A stretch of 64,000 nt of DNA, from the NCBI GenBank assembly GCA_910579515.1, contig CAJTUV010000002.1, positions 62,001 through 126,000 of the forward strand. Direction: 5' to 3'. Position 1 is the first letter of the stretch. Each line of letters begins with the position of its first letter. The stretch is from an uncultured Hungatella sp. (GTDB taxonomy: Bacteria; Bacillota; Clostridia; Lachnospirales; Lachnospiraceae). Below are positions 49,912 through 58,861 of this stretch, piece by piece. Made by a program: the position numbers and the translations under genes. The notes under the pieces are model-generated. The model saw only the letters and a list, made by a program, of their open reading frames with translations, had not been told where the DNA came from and searched no databases.

Positions 49912-51261
49912 ATGAAGAGATTTAAAAAGTGGGGAGCAATGTTATTGACAGCCGGTATGATTTTCAGTCTGACAGCGTGCAGCCAGCCTGAAAAGGAAAC
50001 GAAAACCACACAGCAGGCAGCAGAGAGTAAGGAACAGAACGGTCAGGAGGAAACTCAAAGCCAGGCGGCATCCGGATCCGGAGAGGAAGCAGTTTCCTTA
50101 AAATTATTCTATTGGGATGCACTTTTTTCTGAGGAGATCGACGAACTGATCAAGGCATACAATGCACAGGAAGGAAACGCTAACGTGACGATAGAGCCGA
50201 CTCAGCTTCCATGGGCAGAGTATTGGACGAAATTGGAAACCACCTTGGCTACCGGCGACGACGCGCCAGACATTTTCTGGGTGAACCTGGCTCATCTGGT
50301 CGAGTATCTGCCAGCAGGATATATGCTTCCTTTAGAGGATGGGGTAGTAGACCTTGACAAATATTCTGACACAGCCATGGATCTTTTAAAGGGAGAAGAC
50401 GGAAGTCATTATGGCGTTCCGTTCCTGCTGGATCCGAATGTGTTAATTTATAACAAGGCCATGTTCGATGAGGCGGGACTTTCTTATCCAAGCAACGACT
50501 GGACCTGGGAGGATTTCAGAAACGCAGCGAAAGCACTTACAAAAGAAGACAAGAGTCAGTATGGATATTGCTTTCGGACAGATACAGGCCAAGGGTCCAT
50601 GCATGAGTGGCTGGTGATGGCAGGGAGCAATGAGTTTGATTATGTAAATAGTGTTCCTCTGTTTGCACAGGACGATGCTCTGGAAGGCTGGTCTTTTGTG
50701 TACGATATCATGTATCAGGATGGAAGCACCCCGACAGGCGCACAGATGACAGAGATCCAGGGAGACACCTATTTCCAGTCCGGCCAGGCGGCTATGGTGT
50801 TTGGGGCTCCGCCGAAGATCGTGACTTATGCGGAGGCTCTGGGAGCAGAGAAGATTGGCGTGTCCATGCTTCCTACAGGAGCCAGAAGAGCCTGCTCTTT
50901 CAGTGTGTGCAGTATGGCGGGGTATGCAAAGACAAAGTACAATACTCAGGTTCAAAGTTTCTTAAAGTTTGCAGCCAGCAAGGAAGGTATGAATATTTTG
51001 TCAAAGGCAGGTTTGACAGCCCATTTGGATTGTTTCGACGTGTATGAACAGAATATCGGCATTGACGTAGGCGCTATCAAGGAGACATTAGAGCAGTCAA
51101 CTTTGGTTCCCATTCTGTACTCTGTGGGGCACAACAGCGAGTTCCAGACAGCCTTTAATTCCTGTATCGGAGAAGTTTATCTGACAACGGATTTGGATAA
51201 GGATGGTATTAAGAAGGTAATTCAGAACTATGCGGACCAGTGTACGGCTTTGACAAAATAA
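49912..51261 (+). CDS. Sugar ABC transporter substrate-binding lipoprotein
   Basis: 449 residues. The lipoprotein signal ends at Cys23 (SLTAC) and a Gln/Glu-rich linker follows. The fold is the family-1 sugar-binding protein: YNAQEGNANVTIEPTQL, GDDAPDIFWVNLAHLVEYL, and GLSYPSNDWTWEDFRNAAKAL with the usual aromatic ligand residues. It delivers the sugar to the two permeases downstream. No ATPase is encoded in the operon; a shared MsmX-type ATPase elsewhere is likely. Confidence 0.93.
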   Translation: MKRFKKWGAMLLTAGMIFSLTACSQPEKETKTTQQAAESKEQNGQEETQSQAASGSGEEAVSLKLFYWDALFSEEIDELIKAYNAQEGNANVTIEPTQLPWAEYWTKLETTLATGDDAPDIFWVNLAHLVEYLPAGYMLPLEDGVVDLDKYSDTAMDLLKGEDGSHYGVPFLLDPNVLIYNKAMFDEAGLSYPSNDWTWEDFRNAAKALTKEDKSQYGYCFRTDTGQGSMHEWLVMAGSNEFDYVNSVPLFAQDDALEGWSFVYDIMYQDGSTPTGAQMTEIQGDTYFQSGQAAMVFGAPPKIVTYAEALGAEKIGVSMLPTGARRACSFSVCSMAGYAKTKYNTQVQSFLKFAASKEGMNILSKAGLTAHLDCFDVYEQNIGIDVGAIKETLEQSTLVPILYSVGHNSEFQTAFNSCIGEVYLTTDLDKDGIKKVIQNYADQCTALTK

Positions 51262-51286
51262 AAGGAACGTTAATGTAATGCAGGAA

Positions 51287-51326
51287 AGGGATTGCCAAAA
51301 TACAAGGAGCTTGTGAGGCAATCCCT
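51287..51326 (+). other. Intercistronic hairpin between binding protein and permease genes
   Basis: AGGGATTGCC pairs perfectly with GGCAATCCCT (10 bp). There is no T run, so it probably sets a higher level for the binding protein by stabilising its message or limiting read-through. Confidence 0.6.
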
Positions 51327-51352
51327 AACGTGTTATGAAAGGTGAGATGCAC

Positions 51353-52258
51353 ATGAACGAACAGAAAAGAAAAAAGCCTTTTTATCAAACAGATAATTTT
51401 TGGGGATATCTGTTTGTGTCTCCTCTGGTTGTGCTGATGTTGATTTTTTCTGTGGGACCGATTTTTTTCTCCTTCTATATGTCCCTGACAGAATGGAAAC
51501 TTAGTGGAGTCGGACATTTTATCGGACTGAAAAATTTTCAGGAACTGTTTTCAGACGATACAATTTGGCTGGAATTAAAAAATTCTATGGTGTATACTGT
51601 CTTTAAAGTACCCATCGGAGTAGCCATATCCCTGGTTTTGGCATACTTTTTGAATCAGAAGGTTCCCTTTAAGGGAATGTTTCGGGTTATTTATTTTCTT
51701 CCTTCCATTACCATGACAGTGGCCATAGGACTGGTTTGGCGGTATTTGTTTAATTCTCAGTATGGGATTGTCAATGTGATTCTGGGATGGTTTGGCATAA
51801 CCGGTCCTTTTTGGATGGCGGACCCGAAATACTTCTTTGCCGCCATTATCGTAGTGGCTATTTGGCAGGGAATTGGCTATGATATGATTATCCTCCTTGC
51901 AGGGCTCCAGAATGTGCCGGGAGTATACTACGAAGCGGCCAGAGTAGAGGGCGCTTCCCCTTTCCAGTGTTTTAAAAGCATCACAGTACCTTTAATTACG
52001 CCTAGTCTTTTCTTTGTGATTATCATGGAGTTCATGAACAGCTTGAAGGTGTTCGACCTGATTTATATTTTTATCAACGCCTCCTTTGGTCCCATGGAAA
52101 AAGCGGCGAGGACCATGGTTTACGGCGTTTATCAGAAGGCGTTTGTCTATTCCAGAATGGGATATGCCTCTGCGGAAGCGGTGATTTTGTTTGTCATCAT
52201 TCTGGCGGTTACCCTGATTCAGTTCTGGGGAGAGAGAAGGTGGGTGCACTATGACTAA
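51353..52258 (+). CDS. Sugar ABC transporter permease (MalF-type)
   Basis: 302 residues, six membrane segments. The EAA loop contacting the ATPase is YYEAARVEGASPFQCFKSITVP. The N-terminal YQTDNFWGYLFVSPL leads into the first helix, typical of family-1 permeases. ATG 51353 has AAAGGTGAG seven to eight bases upstream; earlier in-frame ATGs at 51335 and 51347 are less well placed. It overlaps the second permease by 8 bases. Confidence 0.92.
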   Translation: MNEQKRKKPFYQTDNFWGYLFVSPLVVLMLIFSVGPIFFSFYMSLTEWKLSGVGHFIGLKNFQELFSDDTIWLELKNSMVYTVFKVPIGVAISLVLAYFLNQKVPFKGMFRVIYFLPSITMTVAIGLVWRYLFNSQYGIVNVILGWFGITGPFWMADPKYFFAAIIVVAIWQGIGYDMIILLAGLQNVPGVYYEAARVEGASPFQCFKSITVPLITPSLFFVIIMEFMNSLKVFDLIYIFINASFGPMEKAARTMVYGVYQKAFVYSRMGYASAEAVILFVIILAVTLIQFWGERRWVHYD

Positions 52259-53096
52259 ACGAATCAGGAAAAAGTGGGAAGCAGAAAGCGTCACTATCAT
52301 CGCTTTTGTTGTGCTGATGACTGGATTACTCGTGATGCTTCTGCCTTTTTTGTGGATGGTTTTAACCTCTTTTAAGACTTATGGAGAAACGGTGCAGATT
52401 CCGATCGTGTGGTTTCCCAAGAAATACACGCTGGAGAATTATGAATATGTGCTCAACAACATGAATTTTCTTTTGTATTATAAAAACTCCATCATTATGG
52501 TGGTGGGAGTGATTGCGGGACAGCTTATGGTGTGCTCTCTGTCAGGATATGCGTTTGCCAGAATCCCTTTCCGGTTTAAAAATCAGCTTTTCTTGTTTCT
52601 CATGGCGGTTTTGATGGTTCCCGGTCAGATGACCGTGATTGCCCGTTATCTTTTGATTTATAATCTGAAGCTGTCAGATACCTATGCAGGGTTAATTCTT
52701 CCCCTGATTCCAAGTATTTTCGGAACCTTTTTACTGAGGCAGTTTTTTATGGGAATCCCGGGGGATTTAGAGGAAGCGGCGAAAATTGACGGCTGTAATT
52801 ATTGGGGAATCTATACCAGAATTATGCTGCCTCTGGCAAAGGGCGGTCTGGTGACTCTGGCGATTTTTACGTTTAATGCTACCTGGAATGATCTGATGTG
52901 GCCTCTGATTATCACCAACACAGAGAGATACCGGGTGTTGTCTGTGGCTGTGGCGGCTATCAAAGGAGCTTATGACACCAAGAACAATCTTTTAATGGCG
53001 GCCGGAGTGATGGTTACCATCCCTTGCGTGGCGGTGTTTGCCGTGGGACAGAAACAATTTATTGAGGGCGTGGCTACTACGGGAATTAAAGGCTAA
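52251..53096 (+). CDS. Sugar ABC transporter permease (MalG-type)
   Basis: 281 residues, six membrane segments, with LWMVLTSFKTYGE and the EAA loop LEEAAKIDGCNYWGIYTRIMLPLAKGG. Pairs with the previous gene to form the transmembrane channel. The start overlaps the end of the first permease, so translation is coupled. Substrate is unknown; the downstream GH4 enzyme suggests a glycoside. Confidence 0.93.
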   Translation: MTKRIRKKWEAESVTIIAFVVLMTGLLVMLLPFLWMVLTSFKTYGETVQIPIVWFPKKYTLENYEYVLNNMNFLLYYKNSIIMVVGVIAGQLMVCSLSGYAFARIPFRFKNQLFLFLMAVLMVPGQMTVIARYLLIYNLKLSDTYAGLILPLIPSIFGTFLLRQFFMGIPGDLEEAAKIDGCNYWGIYTRIMLPLAKGGLVTLAIFTFNATWNDLMWPLIITNTERYRVLSVAVAAIKGAYDTKNNLLMAAGVMVTIPCVAVFAVGQKQFIEGVATTGIKG

Positions 53097-53110
53097 AGGA
53101 GAGGGATGCA

Positions 53111-54220
53111 ATGATTAGAAAATTGATTGACGGACATTATCATCTTGGCAGAACATCAAAAACTACATGTTACACAAATGTAGAAGATTTGTTTCTATAT
53201 AGAGAGGAAGCAGGACTGGAAATTGTATGCGTCCATAATATTGTCCAGTGGGAGACCAAAAATCTTTTGAGAAATCCCTTAGGAGCTCTGGCTAAAATCA
53301 TGGACCCACAGCATATCTACGCTTTTGGCGGCGTGATTTATCCACAGCCTGACAGACAGTGGGAGCCTTTTGACTATTTGGGACAGGCTCAGGAATTGAT
53401 TTTTATGGGGTTTGACGGGATTAAGATTCAGAATAAACCGCTTTATAAGGGAGAGTGGAAAATTCCCTATTATCATGAGAATTTCGATTCCTTTTTTGCA
53501 TGGCTGGAACAGGAGCAGATTCCCATTATGTTCCACATTGGAGACCCAAAGGAATTTTGGGATATCAACAGGATCCCTAAGCGAATGTATGACTTTGGCT
53601 GGTATTATGGAGAGAATCTGCCATCCTATGAAAGTTTTTATGAGGAGACAGACCGGCTGTTGGAGAAGTTTCCAAAACTGAATATGACGATTCCTCATTT
53701 CTACTTTCTTTCCGATGATTTGAAACGGCTGAGAAATTTTATGGATCAATATCCGAATGTGAAACTGGACATTACGCCAGGCGGGGAGATGTACTTTAAT
53801 TTCTCCATCTGCCAGGACTTTGCCAGAGAGTTTTTCCTGGAGTATCAGGACAGGATTTTGTTTGGGACGGATAATTACGGCGGCAATGAGGATTCTGATT
53901 CTGAGGAGCAGCGGATGCTGGGCATCAAAAAGATTCAGGAAATGAAAGCGTTTTTAGAGTACGATAAAAGCGTGTTCCAGGGGGGAAGGCTGAGAGGGCT
54001 CTCTTTGCCGGAAAGTGCCCTGAACCGAATTTATGGGGATAATTTTATTCAGTGGGCAGGAGAGAAACCAAAACCTGTCAGGTTTTCCAAAGCAGGGCAG
54101 ATGGTGAAAAAATACAGGGAATTTGCGGCTGCAAGAGAGGACGGGCAGGATCTGCTGCCGGATTTTGACGAGGTATTGAGACAGATGGAAAAGAGGAGGA
54201 GCTTATGGGAATCAAATTGA
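53111..54220 (+). CDS. Amidohydrolase-superfamily (amidohydrolase-2-like) protein
   Basis: 369 residues, TIM-barrel type. Metal-site motifs are DGHYHLG near residue 8, MFHIGDP, MTIPHFYFL and FGTDNYGG with the conserved late aspartate. Family members are decarboxylases or lactone/amide hydrolases. It lies between the permeases and the GH4 gene and overlaps the latter by 16 bases, so it likely acts on the same imported substrate. Exact reaction unknown. Confidence 0.75.
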   Translation: MIRKLIDGHYHLGRTSKTTCYTNVEDLFLYREEAGLEIVCVHNIVQWETKNLLRNPLGALAKIMDPQHIYAFGGVIYPQPDRQWEPFDYLGQAQELIFMGFDGIKIQNKPLYKGEWKIPYYHENFDSFFAWLEQEQIPIMFHIGDPKEFWDINRIPKRMYDFGWYYGENLPSYESFYEETDRLLEKFPKLNMTIPHFYFLSDDLKRLRNFMDQYPNVKLDITPGGEMYFNFSICQDFAREFFLEYQDRILFGTDNYGGNEDSDSEEQRMLGIKKIQEMKAFLEYDKSVFQGGRLRGLSLPESALNRIYGDNFIQWAGEKPKPVRFSKAGQMVKKYREFAAAREDGQDLLPDFDEVLRQMEKRRSLWESN

Positions 54221-55575
54221 CGGTAATTGGCGGCGGCGGAGTCCGCTCCATGTTTTTGGCAAGAAGTCTGGTCAATCAGGCGAAAGAACTAAAAATAGAT
54301 AAAATTGTCTTTATGGACAACAATGAGACGAAGCTTGGGATTTTTGGAGAGATGGCCAGGCAGGTGGCAAAGAGGATTAATCCGAACATTGATTTTGAAC
54401 TGACTGCAGATCCCGTTGAGGCGGTAAGGGACGCAGATTTTGTCATCACTACCATCAGGGTGGGAGAGGATGATAAACGGGTGGACGACGAGCGGATCGC
54501 CCTGTCCTACGGGCTTTTGGGGCAGGAAACCACAGGAGCGGCCGGATTTTCCTTTGCCATGCGCTCTGTGCCCCAGCTTGCCAAGTACTGTGAGCTGATT
54601 CGGACTTACAGCCGCCCTCATGTGAAGGTGTTTAATTTCACGAATCCGGCTGGGGTGGTGTCTCAGACTCTCAGGGACATGGGATATGATTTTACGTATG
54701 GAATCTGCGATGCACCCAGCGGGCTTTTGCGAAGTCTTGGACAGCTCTACGGGGTGGCGCCGGAGGATATTCAGGCGGAATGCTATGGGCTGAATCATCT
54801 GTCCTTCTTTAACAGCATTTGTTTTCACGGGAAGGAAATGTTAGAGACGTTAATGGAGGATGATCGGATTTATACAGAAACTGACATGCGTTTTTTCACA
54901 AAAGACTTGACAAAAGATATGGGTTGCCTTTTAAATGAATATCTGTATTATTATTTTTACAGGGAGAAGGCCATAGAGAACATTTTAAAGGCAGAAAACA
55001 CCAGAGGAGAACTGATTCGGGATGTGAACCGCCATATGATCGAGGAGTTGTCCGGTCTGAACCCTGAGACAGATTTTGAGAAGTGCTTAAAGATTTATGA
55101 GCATTGGCATGGATACCGTTCTGAAATGTATATGAAGAACGAGACGGGAATCCCAAGAAAAGAAAAGTTCCATTTTGATGTGTTTGAGAAAGACGACGGC
55201 GGATATGCGGGAGTGGCTTTAAATTACATACGGGCTCTTCAGACAGGAAAGCCGGTGGAGATGATTTTATGTGTGCCCAACAAAGGCGCCATAAAGGGGC
55301 TTGAGGAGGAAGATGTGGTGGAGATTACCTGCCACGTGTCTGAGAAGGGCTGTGTTCCCCATTCGTTTCCTTCTCCGGGGAGAATTCCTCTGGAACTGTG
55401 CAAAAGGGTAAAGGAGTATGAGCGGTATGCTTCTGAGGCAATCCGCCAAAAGAGCAGGGAGGCTGCGGTGAAGAGTTTGTTTGTGCATCCCCTTGTGAAT
55501 TCCTGGTCCCTGGCTGAAAAGCTGACAGAGGAGTACATTTTGTCTAATCAAGACTACATTGAAGGGTGGAATTAG
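54205..55575 (+). CDS. Glycoside hydrolase family 4 (NAD-dependent)
   Basis: 456 residues. The NAD-binding start is VIGGGGVRSMFLARSL, and the GH4 metal region has GICDAPSGLLRSL and ECYGLNHLSFFNS. GH4 enzymes cleave glycosides by an oxidation-elimination route using NAD and Mn. The ICDAPSG segment resembles the 6-phospho-glucosidase type (usually CNxPxG), but here sugar enters by ABC transport, unphosphorylated, so the true substrate may be a non-phosphorylated glycoside. Coupled to the amidohydrolase upstream and followed by a PfkB kinase one base later. Confidence 0.88.
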   Translation: MGIKLTVIGGGGVRSMFLARSLVNQAKELKIDKIVFMDNNETKLGIFGEMARQVAKRINPNIDFELTADPVEAVRDADFVITTIRVGEDDKRVDDERIALSYGLLGQETTGAAGFSFAMRSVPQLAKYCELIRTYSRPHVKVFNFTNPAGVVSQTLRDMGYDFTYGICDAPSGLLRSLGQLYGVAPEDIQAECYGLNHLSFFNSICFHGKEMLETLMEDDRIYTETDMRFFTKDLTKDMGCLLNEYLYYYFYREKAIENILKAENTRGELIRDVNRHMIEELSGLNPETDFEKCLKIYEHWHGYRSEMYMKNETGIPRKEKFHFDVFEKDDGGYAGVALNYIRALQTGKPVEMILCVPNKGAIKGLEEEDVVEITCHVSEKGCVPHSFPSPGRIPLELCKRVKEYERYASEAIRQKSREAAVKSLFVHPLVNSWSLAEKLTEEYILSNQDYIEGWN

Positions 55576-55576
55576 T

Positions 55577-56485
55577 ATGGGATTCATTGCTGGTATGGGC
55601 ATCATCAACTGCGATTTATTATATAGCGGATTAGGCGCGATTCCAAATGAGGGAGAGGAGGTGTATTCCAAGGAGTTTGACGTACAATTAGGAGGCGGGA
55701 ATCCTGCCATTATGGTGAATCTGTCGAGATTGAATCTGCCGGTTCGCATGGTCACATTTCTGGGAAAGGATTTGTTTTCCACTCATATGCAGGAGCTGCT
55801 TAAAAAGCAGGGGATCGAGTATACCAATCTGTATCGGGGAGACGGGATGCCGCTTAACATTACCTCAGTGGCAGTAACCAAAAGGGACAGAACGTTTCTC
55901 ACTTATATGGGAAAGGTGGATCTGGCCGAGGAGGACATTAGGGAGGTTTACCGTCAGTTTACAGGCGCGAAGCTGGTTCGGATGTACTGTGATCTGGAAA
56001 ATGAAGCGCTTTATCAGATGTATCAAAAGCTGAAGGCAGAAGGAAGTATCCTTACCATGGACACAGGGTGGGAGGAAGATTTGTCTGTGGAGAAGTATAA
56101 AAAGTACTTAGAGCTTGCAGACTATTACACGCCCAATGAGAAAGAGGCACTAAAGATTACGGGAACCGGATCTGTGCCGGAAGCGGCGAATGTGTTAGCA
56201 GAATTTTTTGATGATGTGGTGATCAAACTGGGAAAAAACGGATGTTTTTACCAAAGAGACGGAAAGGAGCAGATTTTAAAGCCCTTAGATCATGTGGATG
56301 CCATCGATGCAACGGGAGCAGGAGATGCGTTTATGGCTGGTTTCATGTACGGTCTGTATCATGACTACTCTACAGAGGACTGCATCCGCCTGGGTAATAT
56401 TATGGGGGGCTATTGTGTACAGGCAGTAGGCTGCCTGACCAGGTTCCCTACTGAGGAAGAATTGCTGAGACATTTATCAGCATAA
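55577..56485 (+). CDS. PfkB-family carbohydrate kinase
   Basis: 302 residues, ribokinase fold. The C-terminal signature IDATGAGDAFMAGFMYGL contains the catalytic Asp, and the N-terminal LGGGNPAIMVNLSRLNLPV matches the substrate region. It would phosphorylate the sugar released by the GH4 enzyme. I use ATG 55577, two bases after the GH4 stop, rather than the in-frame TTG six codons upstream. Confidence 0.9.
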   Translation: MGFIAGMGIINCDLLYSGLGAIPNEGEEVYSKEFDVQLGGGNPAIMVNLSRLNLPVRMVTFLGKDLFSTHMQELLKKQGIEYTNLYRGDGMPLNITSVAVTKRDRTFLTYMGKVDLAEEDIREVYRQFTGAKLVRMYCDLENEALYQMYQKLKAEGSILTMDTGWEEDLSVEKYKKYLELADYYTPNEKEALKITGTGSVPEAANVLAEFFDDVVIKLGKNGCFYQRDGKEQILKPLDHVDAIDATGAGDAFMAGFMYGLYHDYSTEDCIRLGNIMGGYCVQAVGCLTRFPTEEELLRHLSA

Positions 56486-56495
56486 AGGAGGAATC

Positions 56496-57038
56496 ATGAA
56501 AGAACTTGTGGAATTATTTTGGTTATTTGCACAGATCGGTGTGTGCACCTTTGGAGGAGGTTATGCCATGCTTCCGCTTTTACAGCGGGAGCTGGTGGAA
56601 AAAAGAGGATGGGTAGAGGAAGAGGAACTGATGGATTACTATGCTATCGGCCAGTGTACTCCAGGCATTATCGCCATCAACACAGCAACCTTTATCGGGT
56701 ACAAGAGAAAGAAGCTGGCTGGGGGAATCATAGCTACGCTGGGGTTTGTCTTTCCATCCATTATCATTATTACGTTGATCGCTGCTTTTATGCGAAATTT
56801 TGCCTCTCTGGAGATTGTGTCCAGAGCATTTTCCGGCATTCGCATCTGCGTCTGCGCTTTGATCACAGATGCAGTTCTGAAGCTTTATAAAAAGGCGGTC
56901 ATTGACAAACTTTCTGTGGGAATCTTTTTAGTAGTACTGCTTTTGTCTCTGTTTACCAAGGTTCCGTCTGCAGTGATTGTTGTTGCAGCCGGATTATTCG
57001 GGTATCTTACCTTTAAGAAAGGAGACAAAAAGGCATGA
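56496..57038 (+). CDS. Chromate-type transporter, first half (CHR N-like)
   Basis: 180 residues, about six membrane segments. The family mark TFGGGYAMLPLLQRELV near residue 20 and the block YYAIGQCTPGIIAINTATFIG are clear. Short CHR proteins work as pairs of N- and C-type halves. It shares an ATGA overlap with the second half. The exported anion is not proven to be chromate. It follows the PfkB gene by ten bases, but no functional link is obvious. Confidence 0.88.
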   Translation: MKELVELFWLFAQIGVCTFGGGYAMLPLLQRELVEKRGWVEEEELMDYYAIGQCTPGIIAINTATFIGYKRKKLAGGIIATLGFVFPSIIIITLIAAFMRNFASLEIVSRAFSGIRICVCALITDAVLKLYKKAVIDKLSVGIFLVVLLLSLFTKVPSAVIVVAAGLFGYLTFKKGDKKA

Positions 57039-57580
57039 TGACGGCAATTAAACTTTATCTGGAATTTTTCTTCACAGGATTGTTTGCAGTTGGGGGCGGC
57101 CTGGCAACCCTTCCCTTTTTGTATGAAATATCAGCCAGAACAGGGTGGTTTACGAATCAGGATATTTTGAATCTGATTGCCATTTCCGAGTCAACTCCGG
57201 GAGCTATCGGAATCAATATGTCCACCTATGCCGGTTTTGTGACTATGGGAATCGGCGGCGGAATTTTGGCGACCCTGGCGCTGATTTCCCCCTCCATAAT
57301 TATCATCGTAATGATTTCCAAGGTTCTGGAAAAGTTTCGTGATTCTAAACTGGTTCAGGGTATCTTTAAGGGACTTCGGCCGGCATCCACAGGGCTTATT
57401 GCGGCTGCTGGACTTGGGGTAGCCAAGCTTGCGCTTTTGCACACAGGGGAGGGAATCAGCCTCAATATTCCTGCGATTGTGTTTGCAGCGGCTCTCTTTG
57501 CCTGTATGAAAAAATGGAAGATTCATGTCATCGCTTATATTGGAATTGCAGCGGTGGTGGGGATTTTGGTTGGATTTTAA
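57035..57580 (+). CDS. Chromate-type transporter, second half
   Basis: 181 residues, about six membrane segments, with FAVGGGLATLPFLYEIS near residue 20 and AISESTPGAIGINMSTYAGF. It pairs with the previous gene product to make a full CHR-type transporter. Start ATG 57035 overlaps the upstream stop; the following ATG at 57038 is an alternative. Confidence 0.88.
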   Translation: MMTAIKLYLEFFFTGLFAVGGGLATLPFLYEISARTGWFTNQDILNLIAISESTPGAIGINMSTYAGFVTMGIGGGILATLALISPSIIIIVMISKVLEKFRDSKLVQGIFKGLRPASTGLIAAAGLGVAKLALLHTGEGISLNIPAIVFAAALFACMKKWKIHVIAYIGIAAVVGILVGF

Positions 57581-57596
57581 ATGTGAAAATTGAAAA

Positions 57597-57793
57597 AGTT
57601 ACAGTTTGCGTGGCAGTCAGAGGGCGTCTTGCGCGTGAGTGCAATTCCTCTTCAGACACGCTCTCGCTCGGATTTTCACGTAACGGAGCTAAGGCGGCAA
57701 AAACAGCCGCCTAAGTTCCGACGTGAAAAACGGTCTTAAGAGAATTTGCACTCACGCGCAAGACGCCCTCTGACTGCCACGTGAACTGTAACT
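57597..57793. mobile_element. 197-bp near-perfect palindrome with flanking 6-bp direct repeat (MITE-like)
   Basis: Arms AGTTACAGTT/AACTGTAACT, then a perfect 35-bp pair (57610-57644 with 57746-57780), then CTCTT/AAGAG, TTTTCACGT/ACGTGAAAA, CGGA/TCCG and AGGCGGC/GCCGCCT around AAAAACA. TGAAAA is present directly on both sides (57591-57596 and 57794-57799), as a target duplication would be. No coding capacity. Could be a non-autonomous inserted element or a hyperstable RNA hairpin. Confidence 0.65.
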
Positions 57794-57795
57794 TG

Positions 57796-57840
57796 AAAAG
57801 CAAACTCCTGGCTGCGACAGCAGTCGGGAGTTTGCTTTTT
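57796..57840 (+). terminator. Terminator after the CHR transporter and palindrome
   Basis: AAAAGCAAACTCC and CTGC pair with GCAG and GGAGTTTGCTTTT over a GACA loop, with mismatches in the middle, followed by TTTTT. Confidence 0.85.
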
Positions 57841-57860
57841 ATGGAAAGATATGGTATACT
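57832..57860 (+). promoter_or_regulatory. Promoter of the F5/8-C-like gene, -35 inside the terminator
   Basis: TTGCTT (57832-57837) lies in the 3' arm of the preceding terminator. After 17 bases comes an extended -10, TGGTATACT (TATACT at 57855-57860). The ATG is at 57925. Confidence 0.6.
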
Positions 57861-57924
57861 CCAAACAGAAAGAAGCAGATTGCTTCCTAATATAAATCTG
57901 GAGAAGGTTGGAGGGATTTTTCGT

Positions 57925-58716
57925 ATGGCACAGTTAAAGATTACAGTGACAGACAGCCAGGGGGAGACAAAATTTCAGGTGTGCAGCCAGGATGAGGCGC
58001 TTATGGTGTATCGGGGCGAATATTCAGAAGGGGACAGTCTTGTGTTTGAGACTACAGAGCCCAATGCCTATTATGTGATTCGGGTGGATGATGGGATGGA
58101 TGAGGCTTACGTCTATCTGACCACGGAAAAGTTGTCCTATCTTATTCCATTTCATGAGAAGAAAATTTCTTATAATCCCAAATGTTTTACAGGCCAGCGC
58201 CATTATATCACTATGCGTAAGGCAGAGGAATTTGAAAACCGCAGTTACCGGAATCTGGCGCAGAATGTAATGGACCAGCACGGGGATCTGGGGTGTTATC
58301 CCCACGCTCACGCGAATGTGGAGACCAGAGGGGAGTCTGTGTTTGCCGCCCGCAATGCCATTGATGGAATTTTGGCTAATGAGTCTCATGGCCCATGGCC
58401 CTATGAGTCCTGGGGAATCAATATGCAGGACGATGCAGAAATTACGTTGGAGTTTGGACGGCCTGTGGATTTTGATCAGATTGCTTTGTACACCAGAGCG
58501 GATTTCCCTCATGATAACTGGTGGGTAGAAGGCACATTTGTATTTTCTGACGGGACCAAAGAGGTTGTAAAAATGGAAAAAAGCGTGAAACCCCATGTAT
58601 TTTCCATACAGCGGAAGGGAATCACCTGGCTGAAGCTGTGCAATCTGATTAAAGCGGATGATCCATCCCCATTTCCAGCATTGAGCCAGATTCAGGTGTA
58701 TGGGGTAAACGGGTAG
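57925..58716 (+). CDS. F5/8 type C (discoidin)-like domain protein
   Basis: 263 residues. The N-terminal half is a small beta domain with EGDSLVFETTEPNAYYVIRVDD. The C-terminal half resembles an F5/8-C/CBM32-like fold: VFAARNAIDGI, ESWGINMQDDAEITLEFG, then DQIALYTRADFPHDNWWVEG and SQIQVYG. No signal peptide, so it acts inside the cell or lacks a classical export route. Likely binds a sugar. Chosen start ATG 57925 has GGAGGG eight bases upstream. Confidence 0.75.
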   Translation: MAQLKITVTDSQGETKFQVCSQDEALMVYRGEYSEGDSLVFETTEPNAYYVIRVDDGMDEAYVYLTTEKLSYLIPFHEKKISYNPKCFTGQRHYITMRKAEEFENRSYRNLAQNVMDQHGDLGCYPHAHANVETRGESVFAARNAIDGILANESHGPWPYESWGINMQDDAEITLEFGRPVDFDQIALYTRADFPHDNWWVEGTFVFSDGTKEVVKMEKSVKPHVFSIQRKGITWLKLCNLIKADDPSPFPALSQIQVYGVNG

Positions 58717-58861
58717 ATTTATTCAAAAGGATTCCTATTTTTCTACTTGTATTTTCTTCCAATTTATGGTACGGTGAATACTGTTTGGGCATGGTGCCCC
58801 CAAAATTTGTGTACGAAACGCAAAGTAGTACTAAGCTTGCATGAGCAAAGGAGGATCATCT

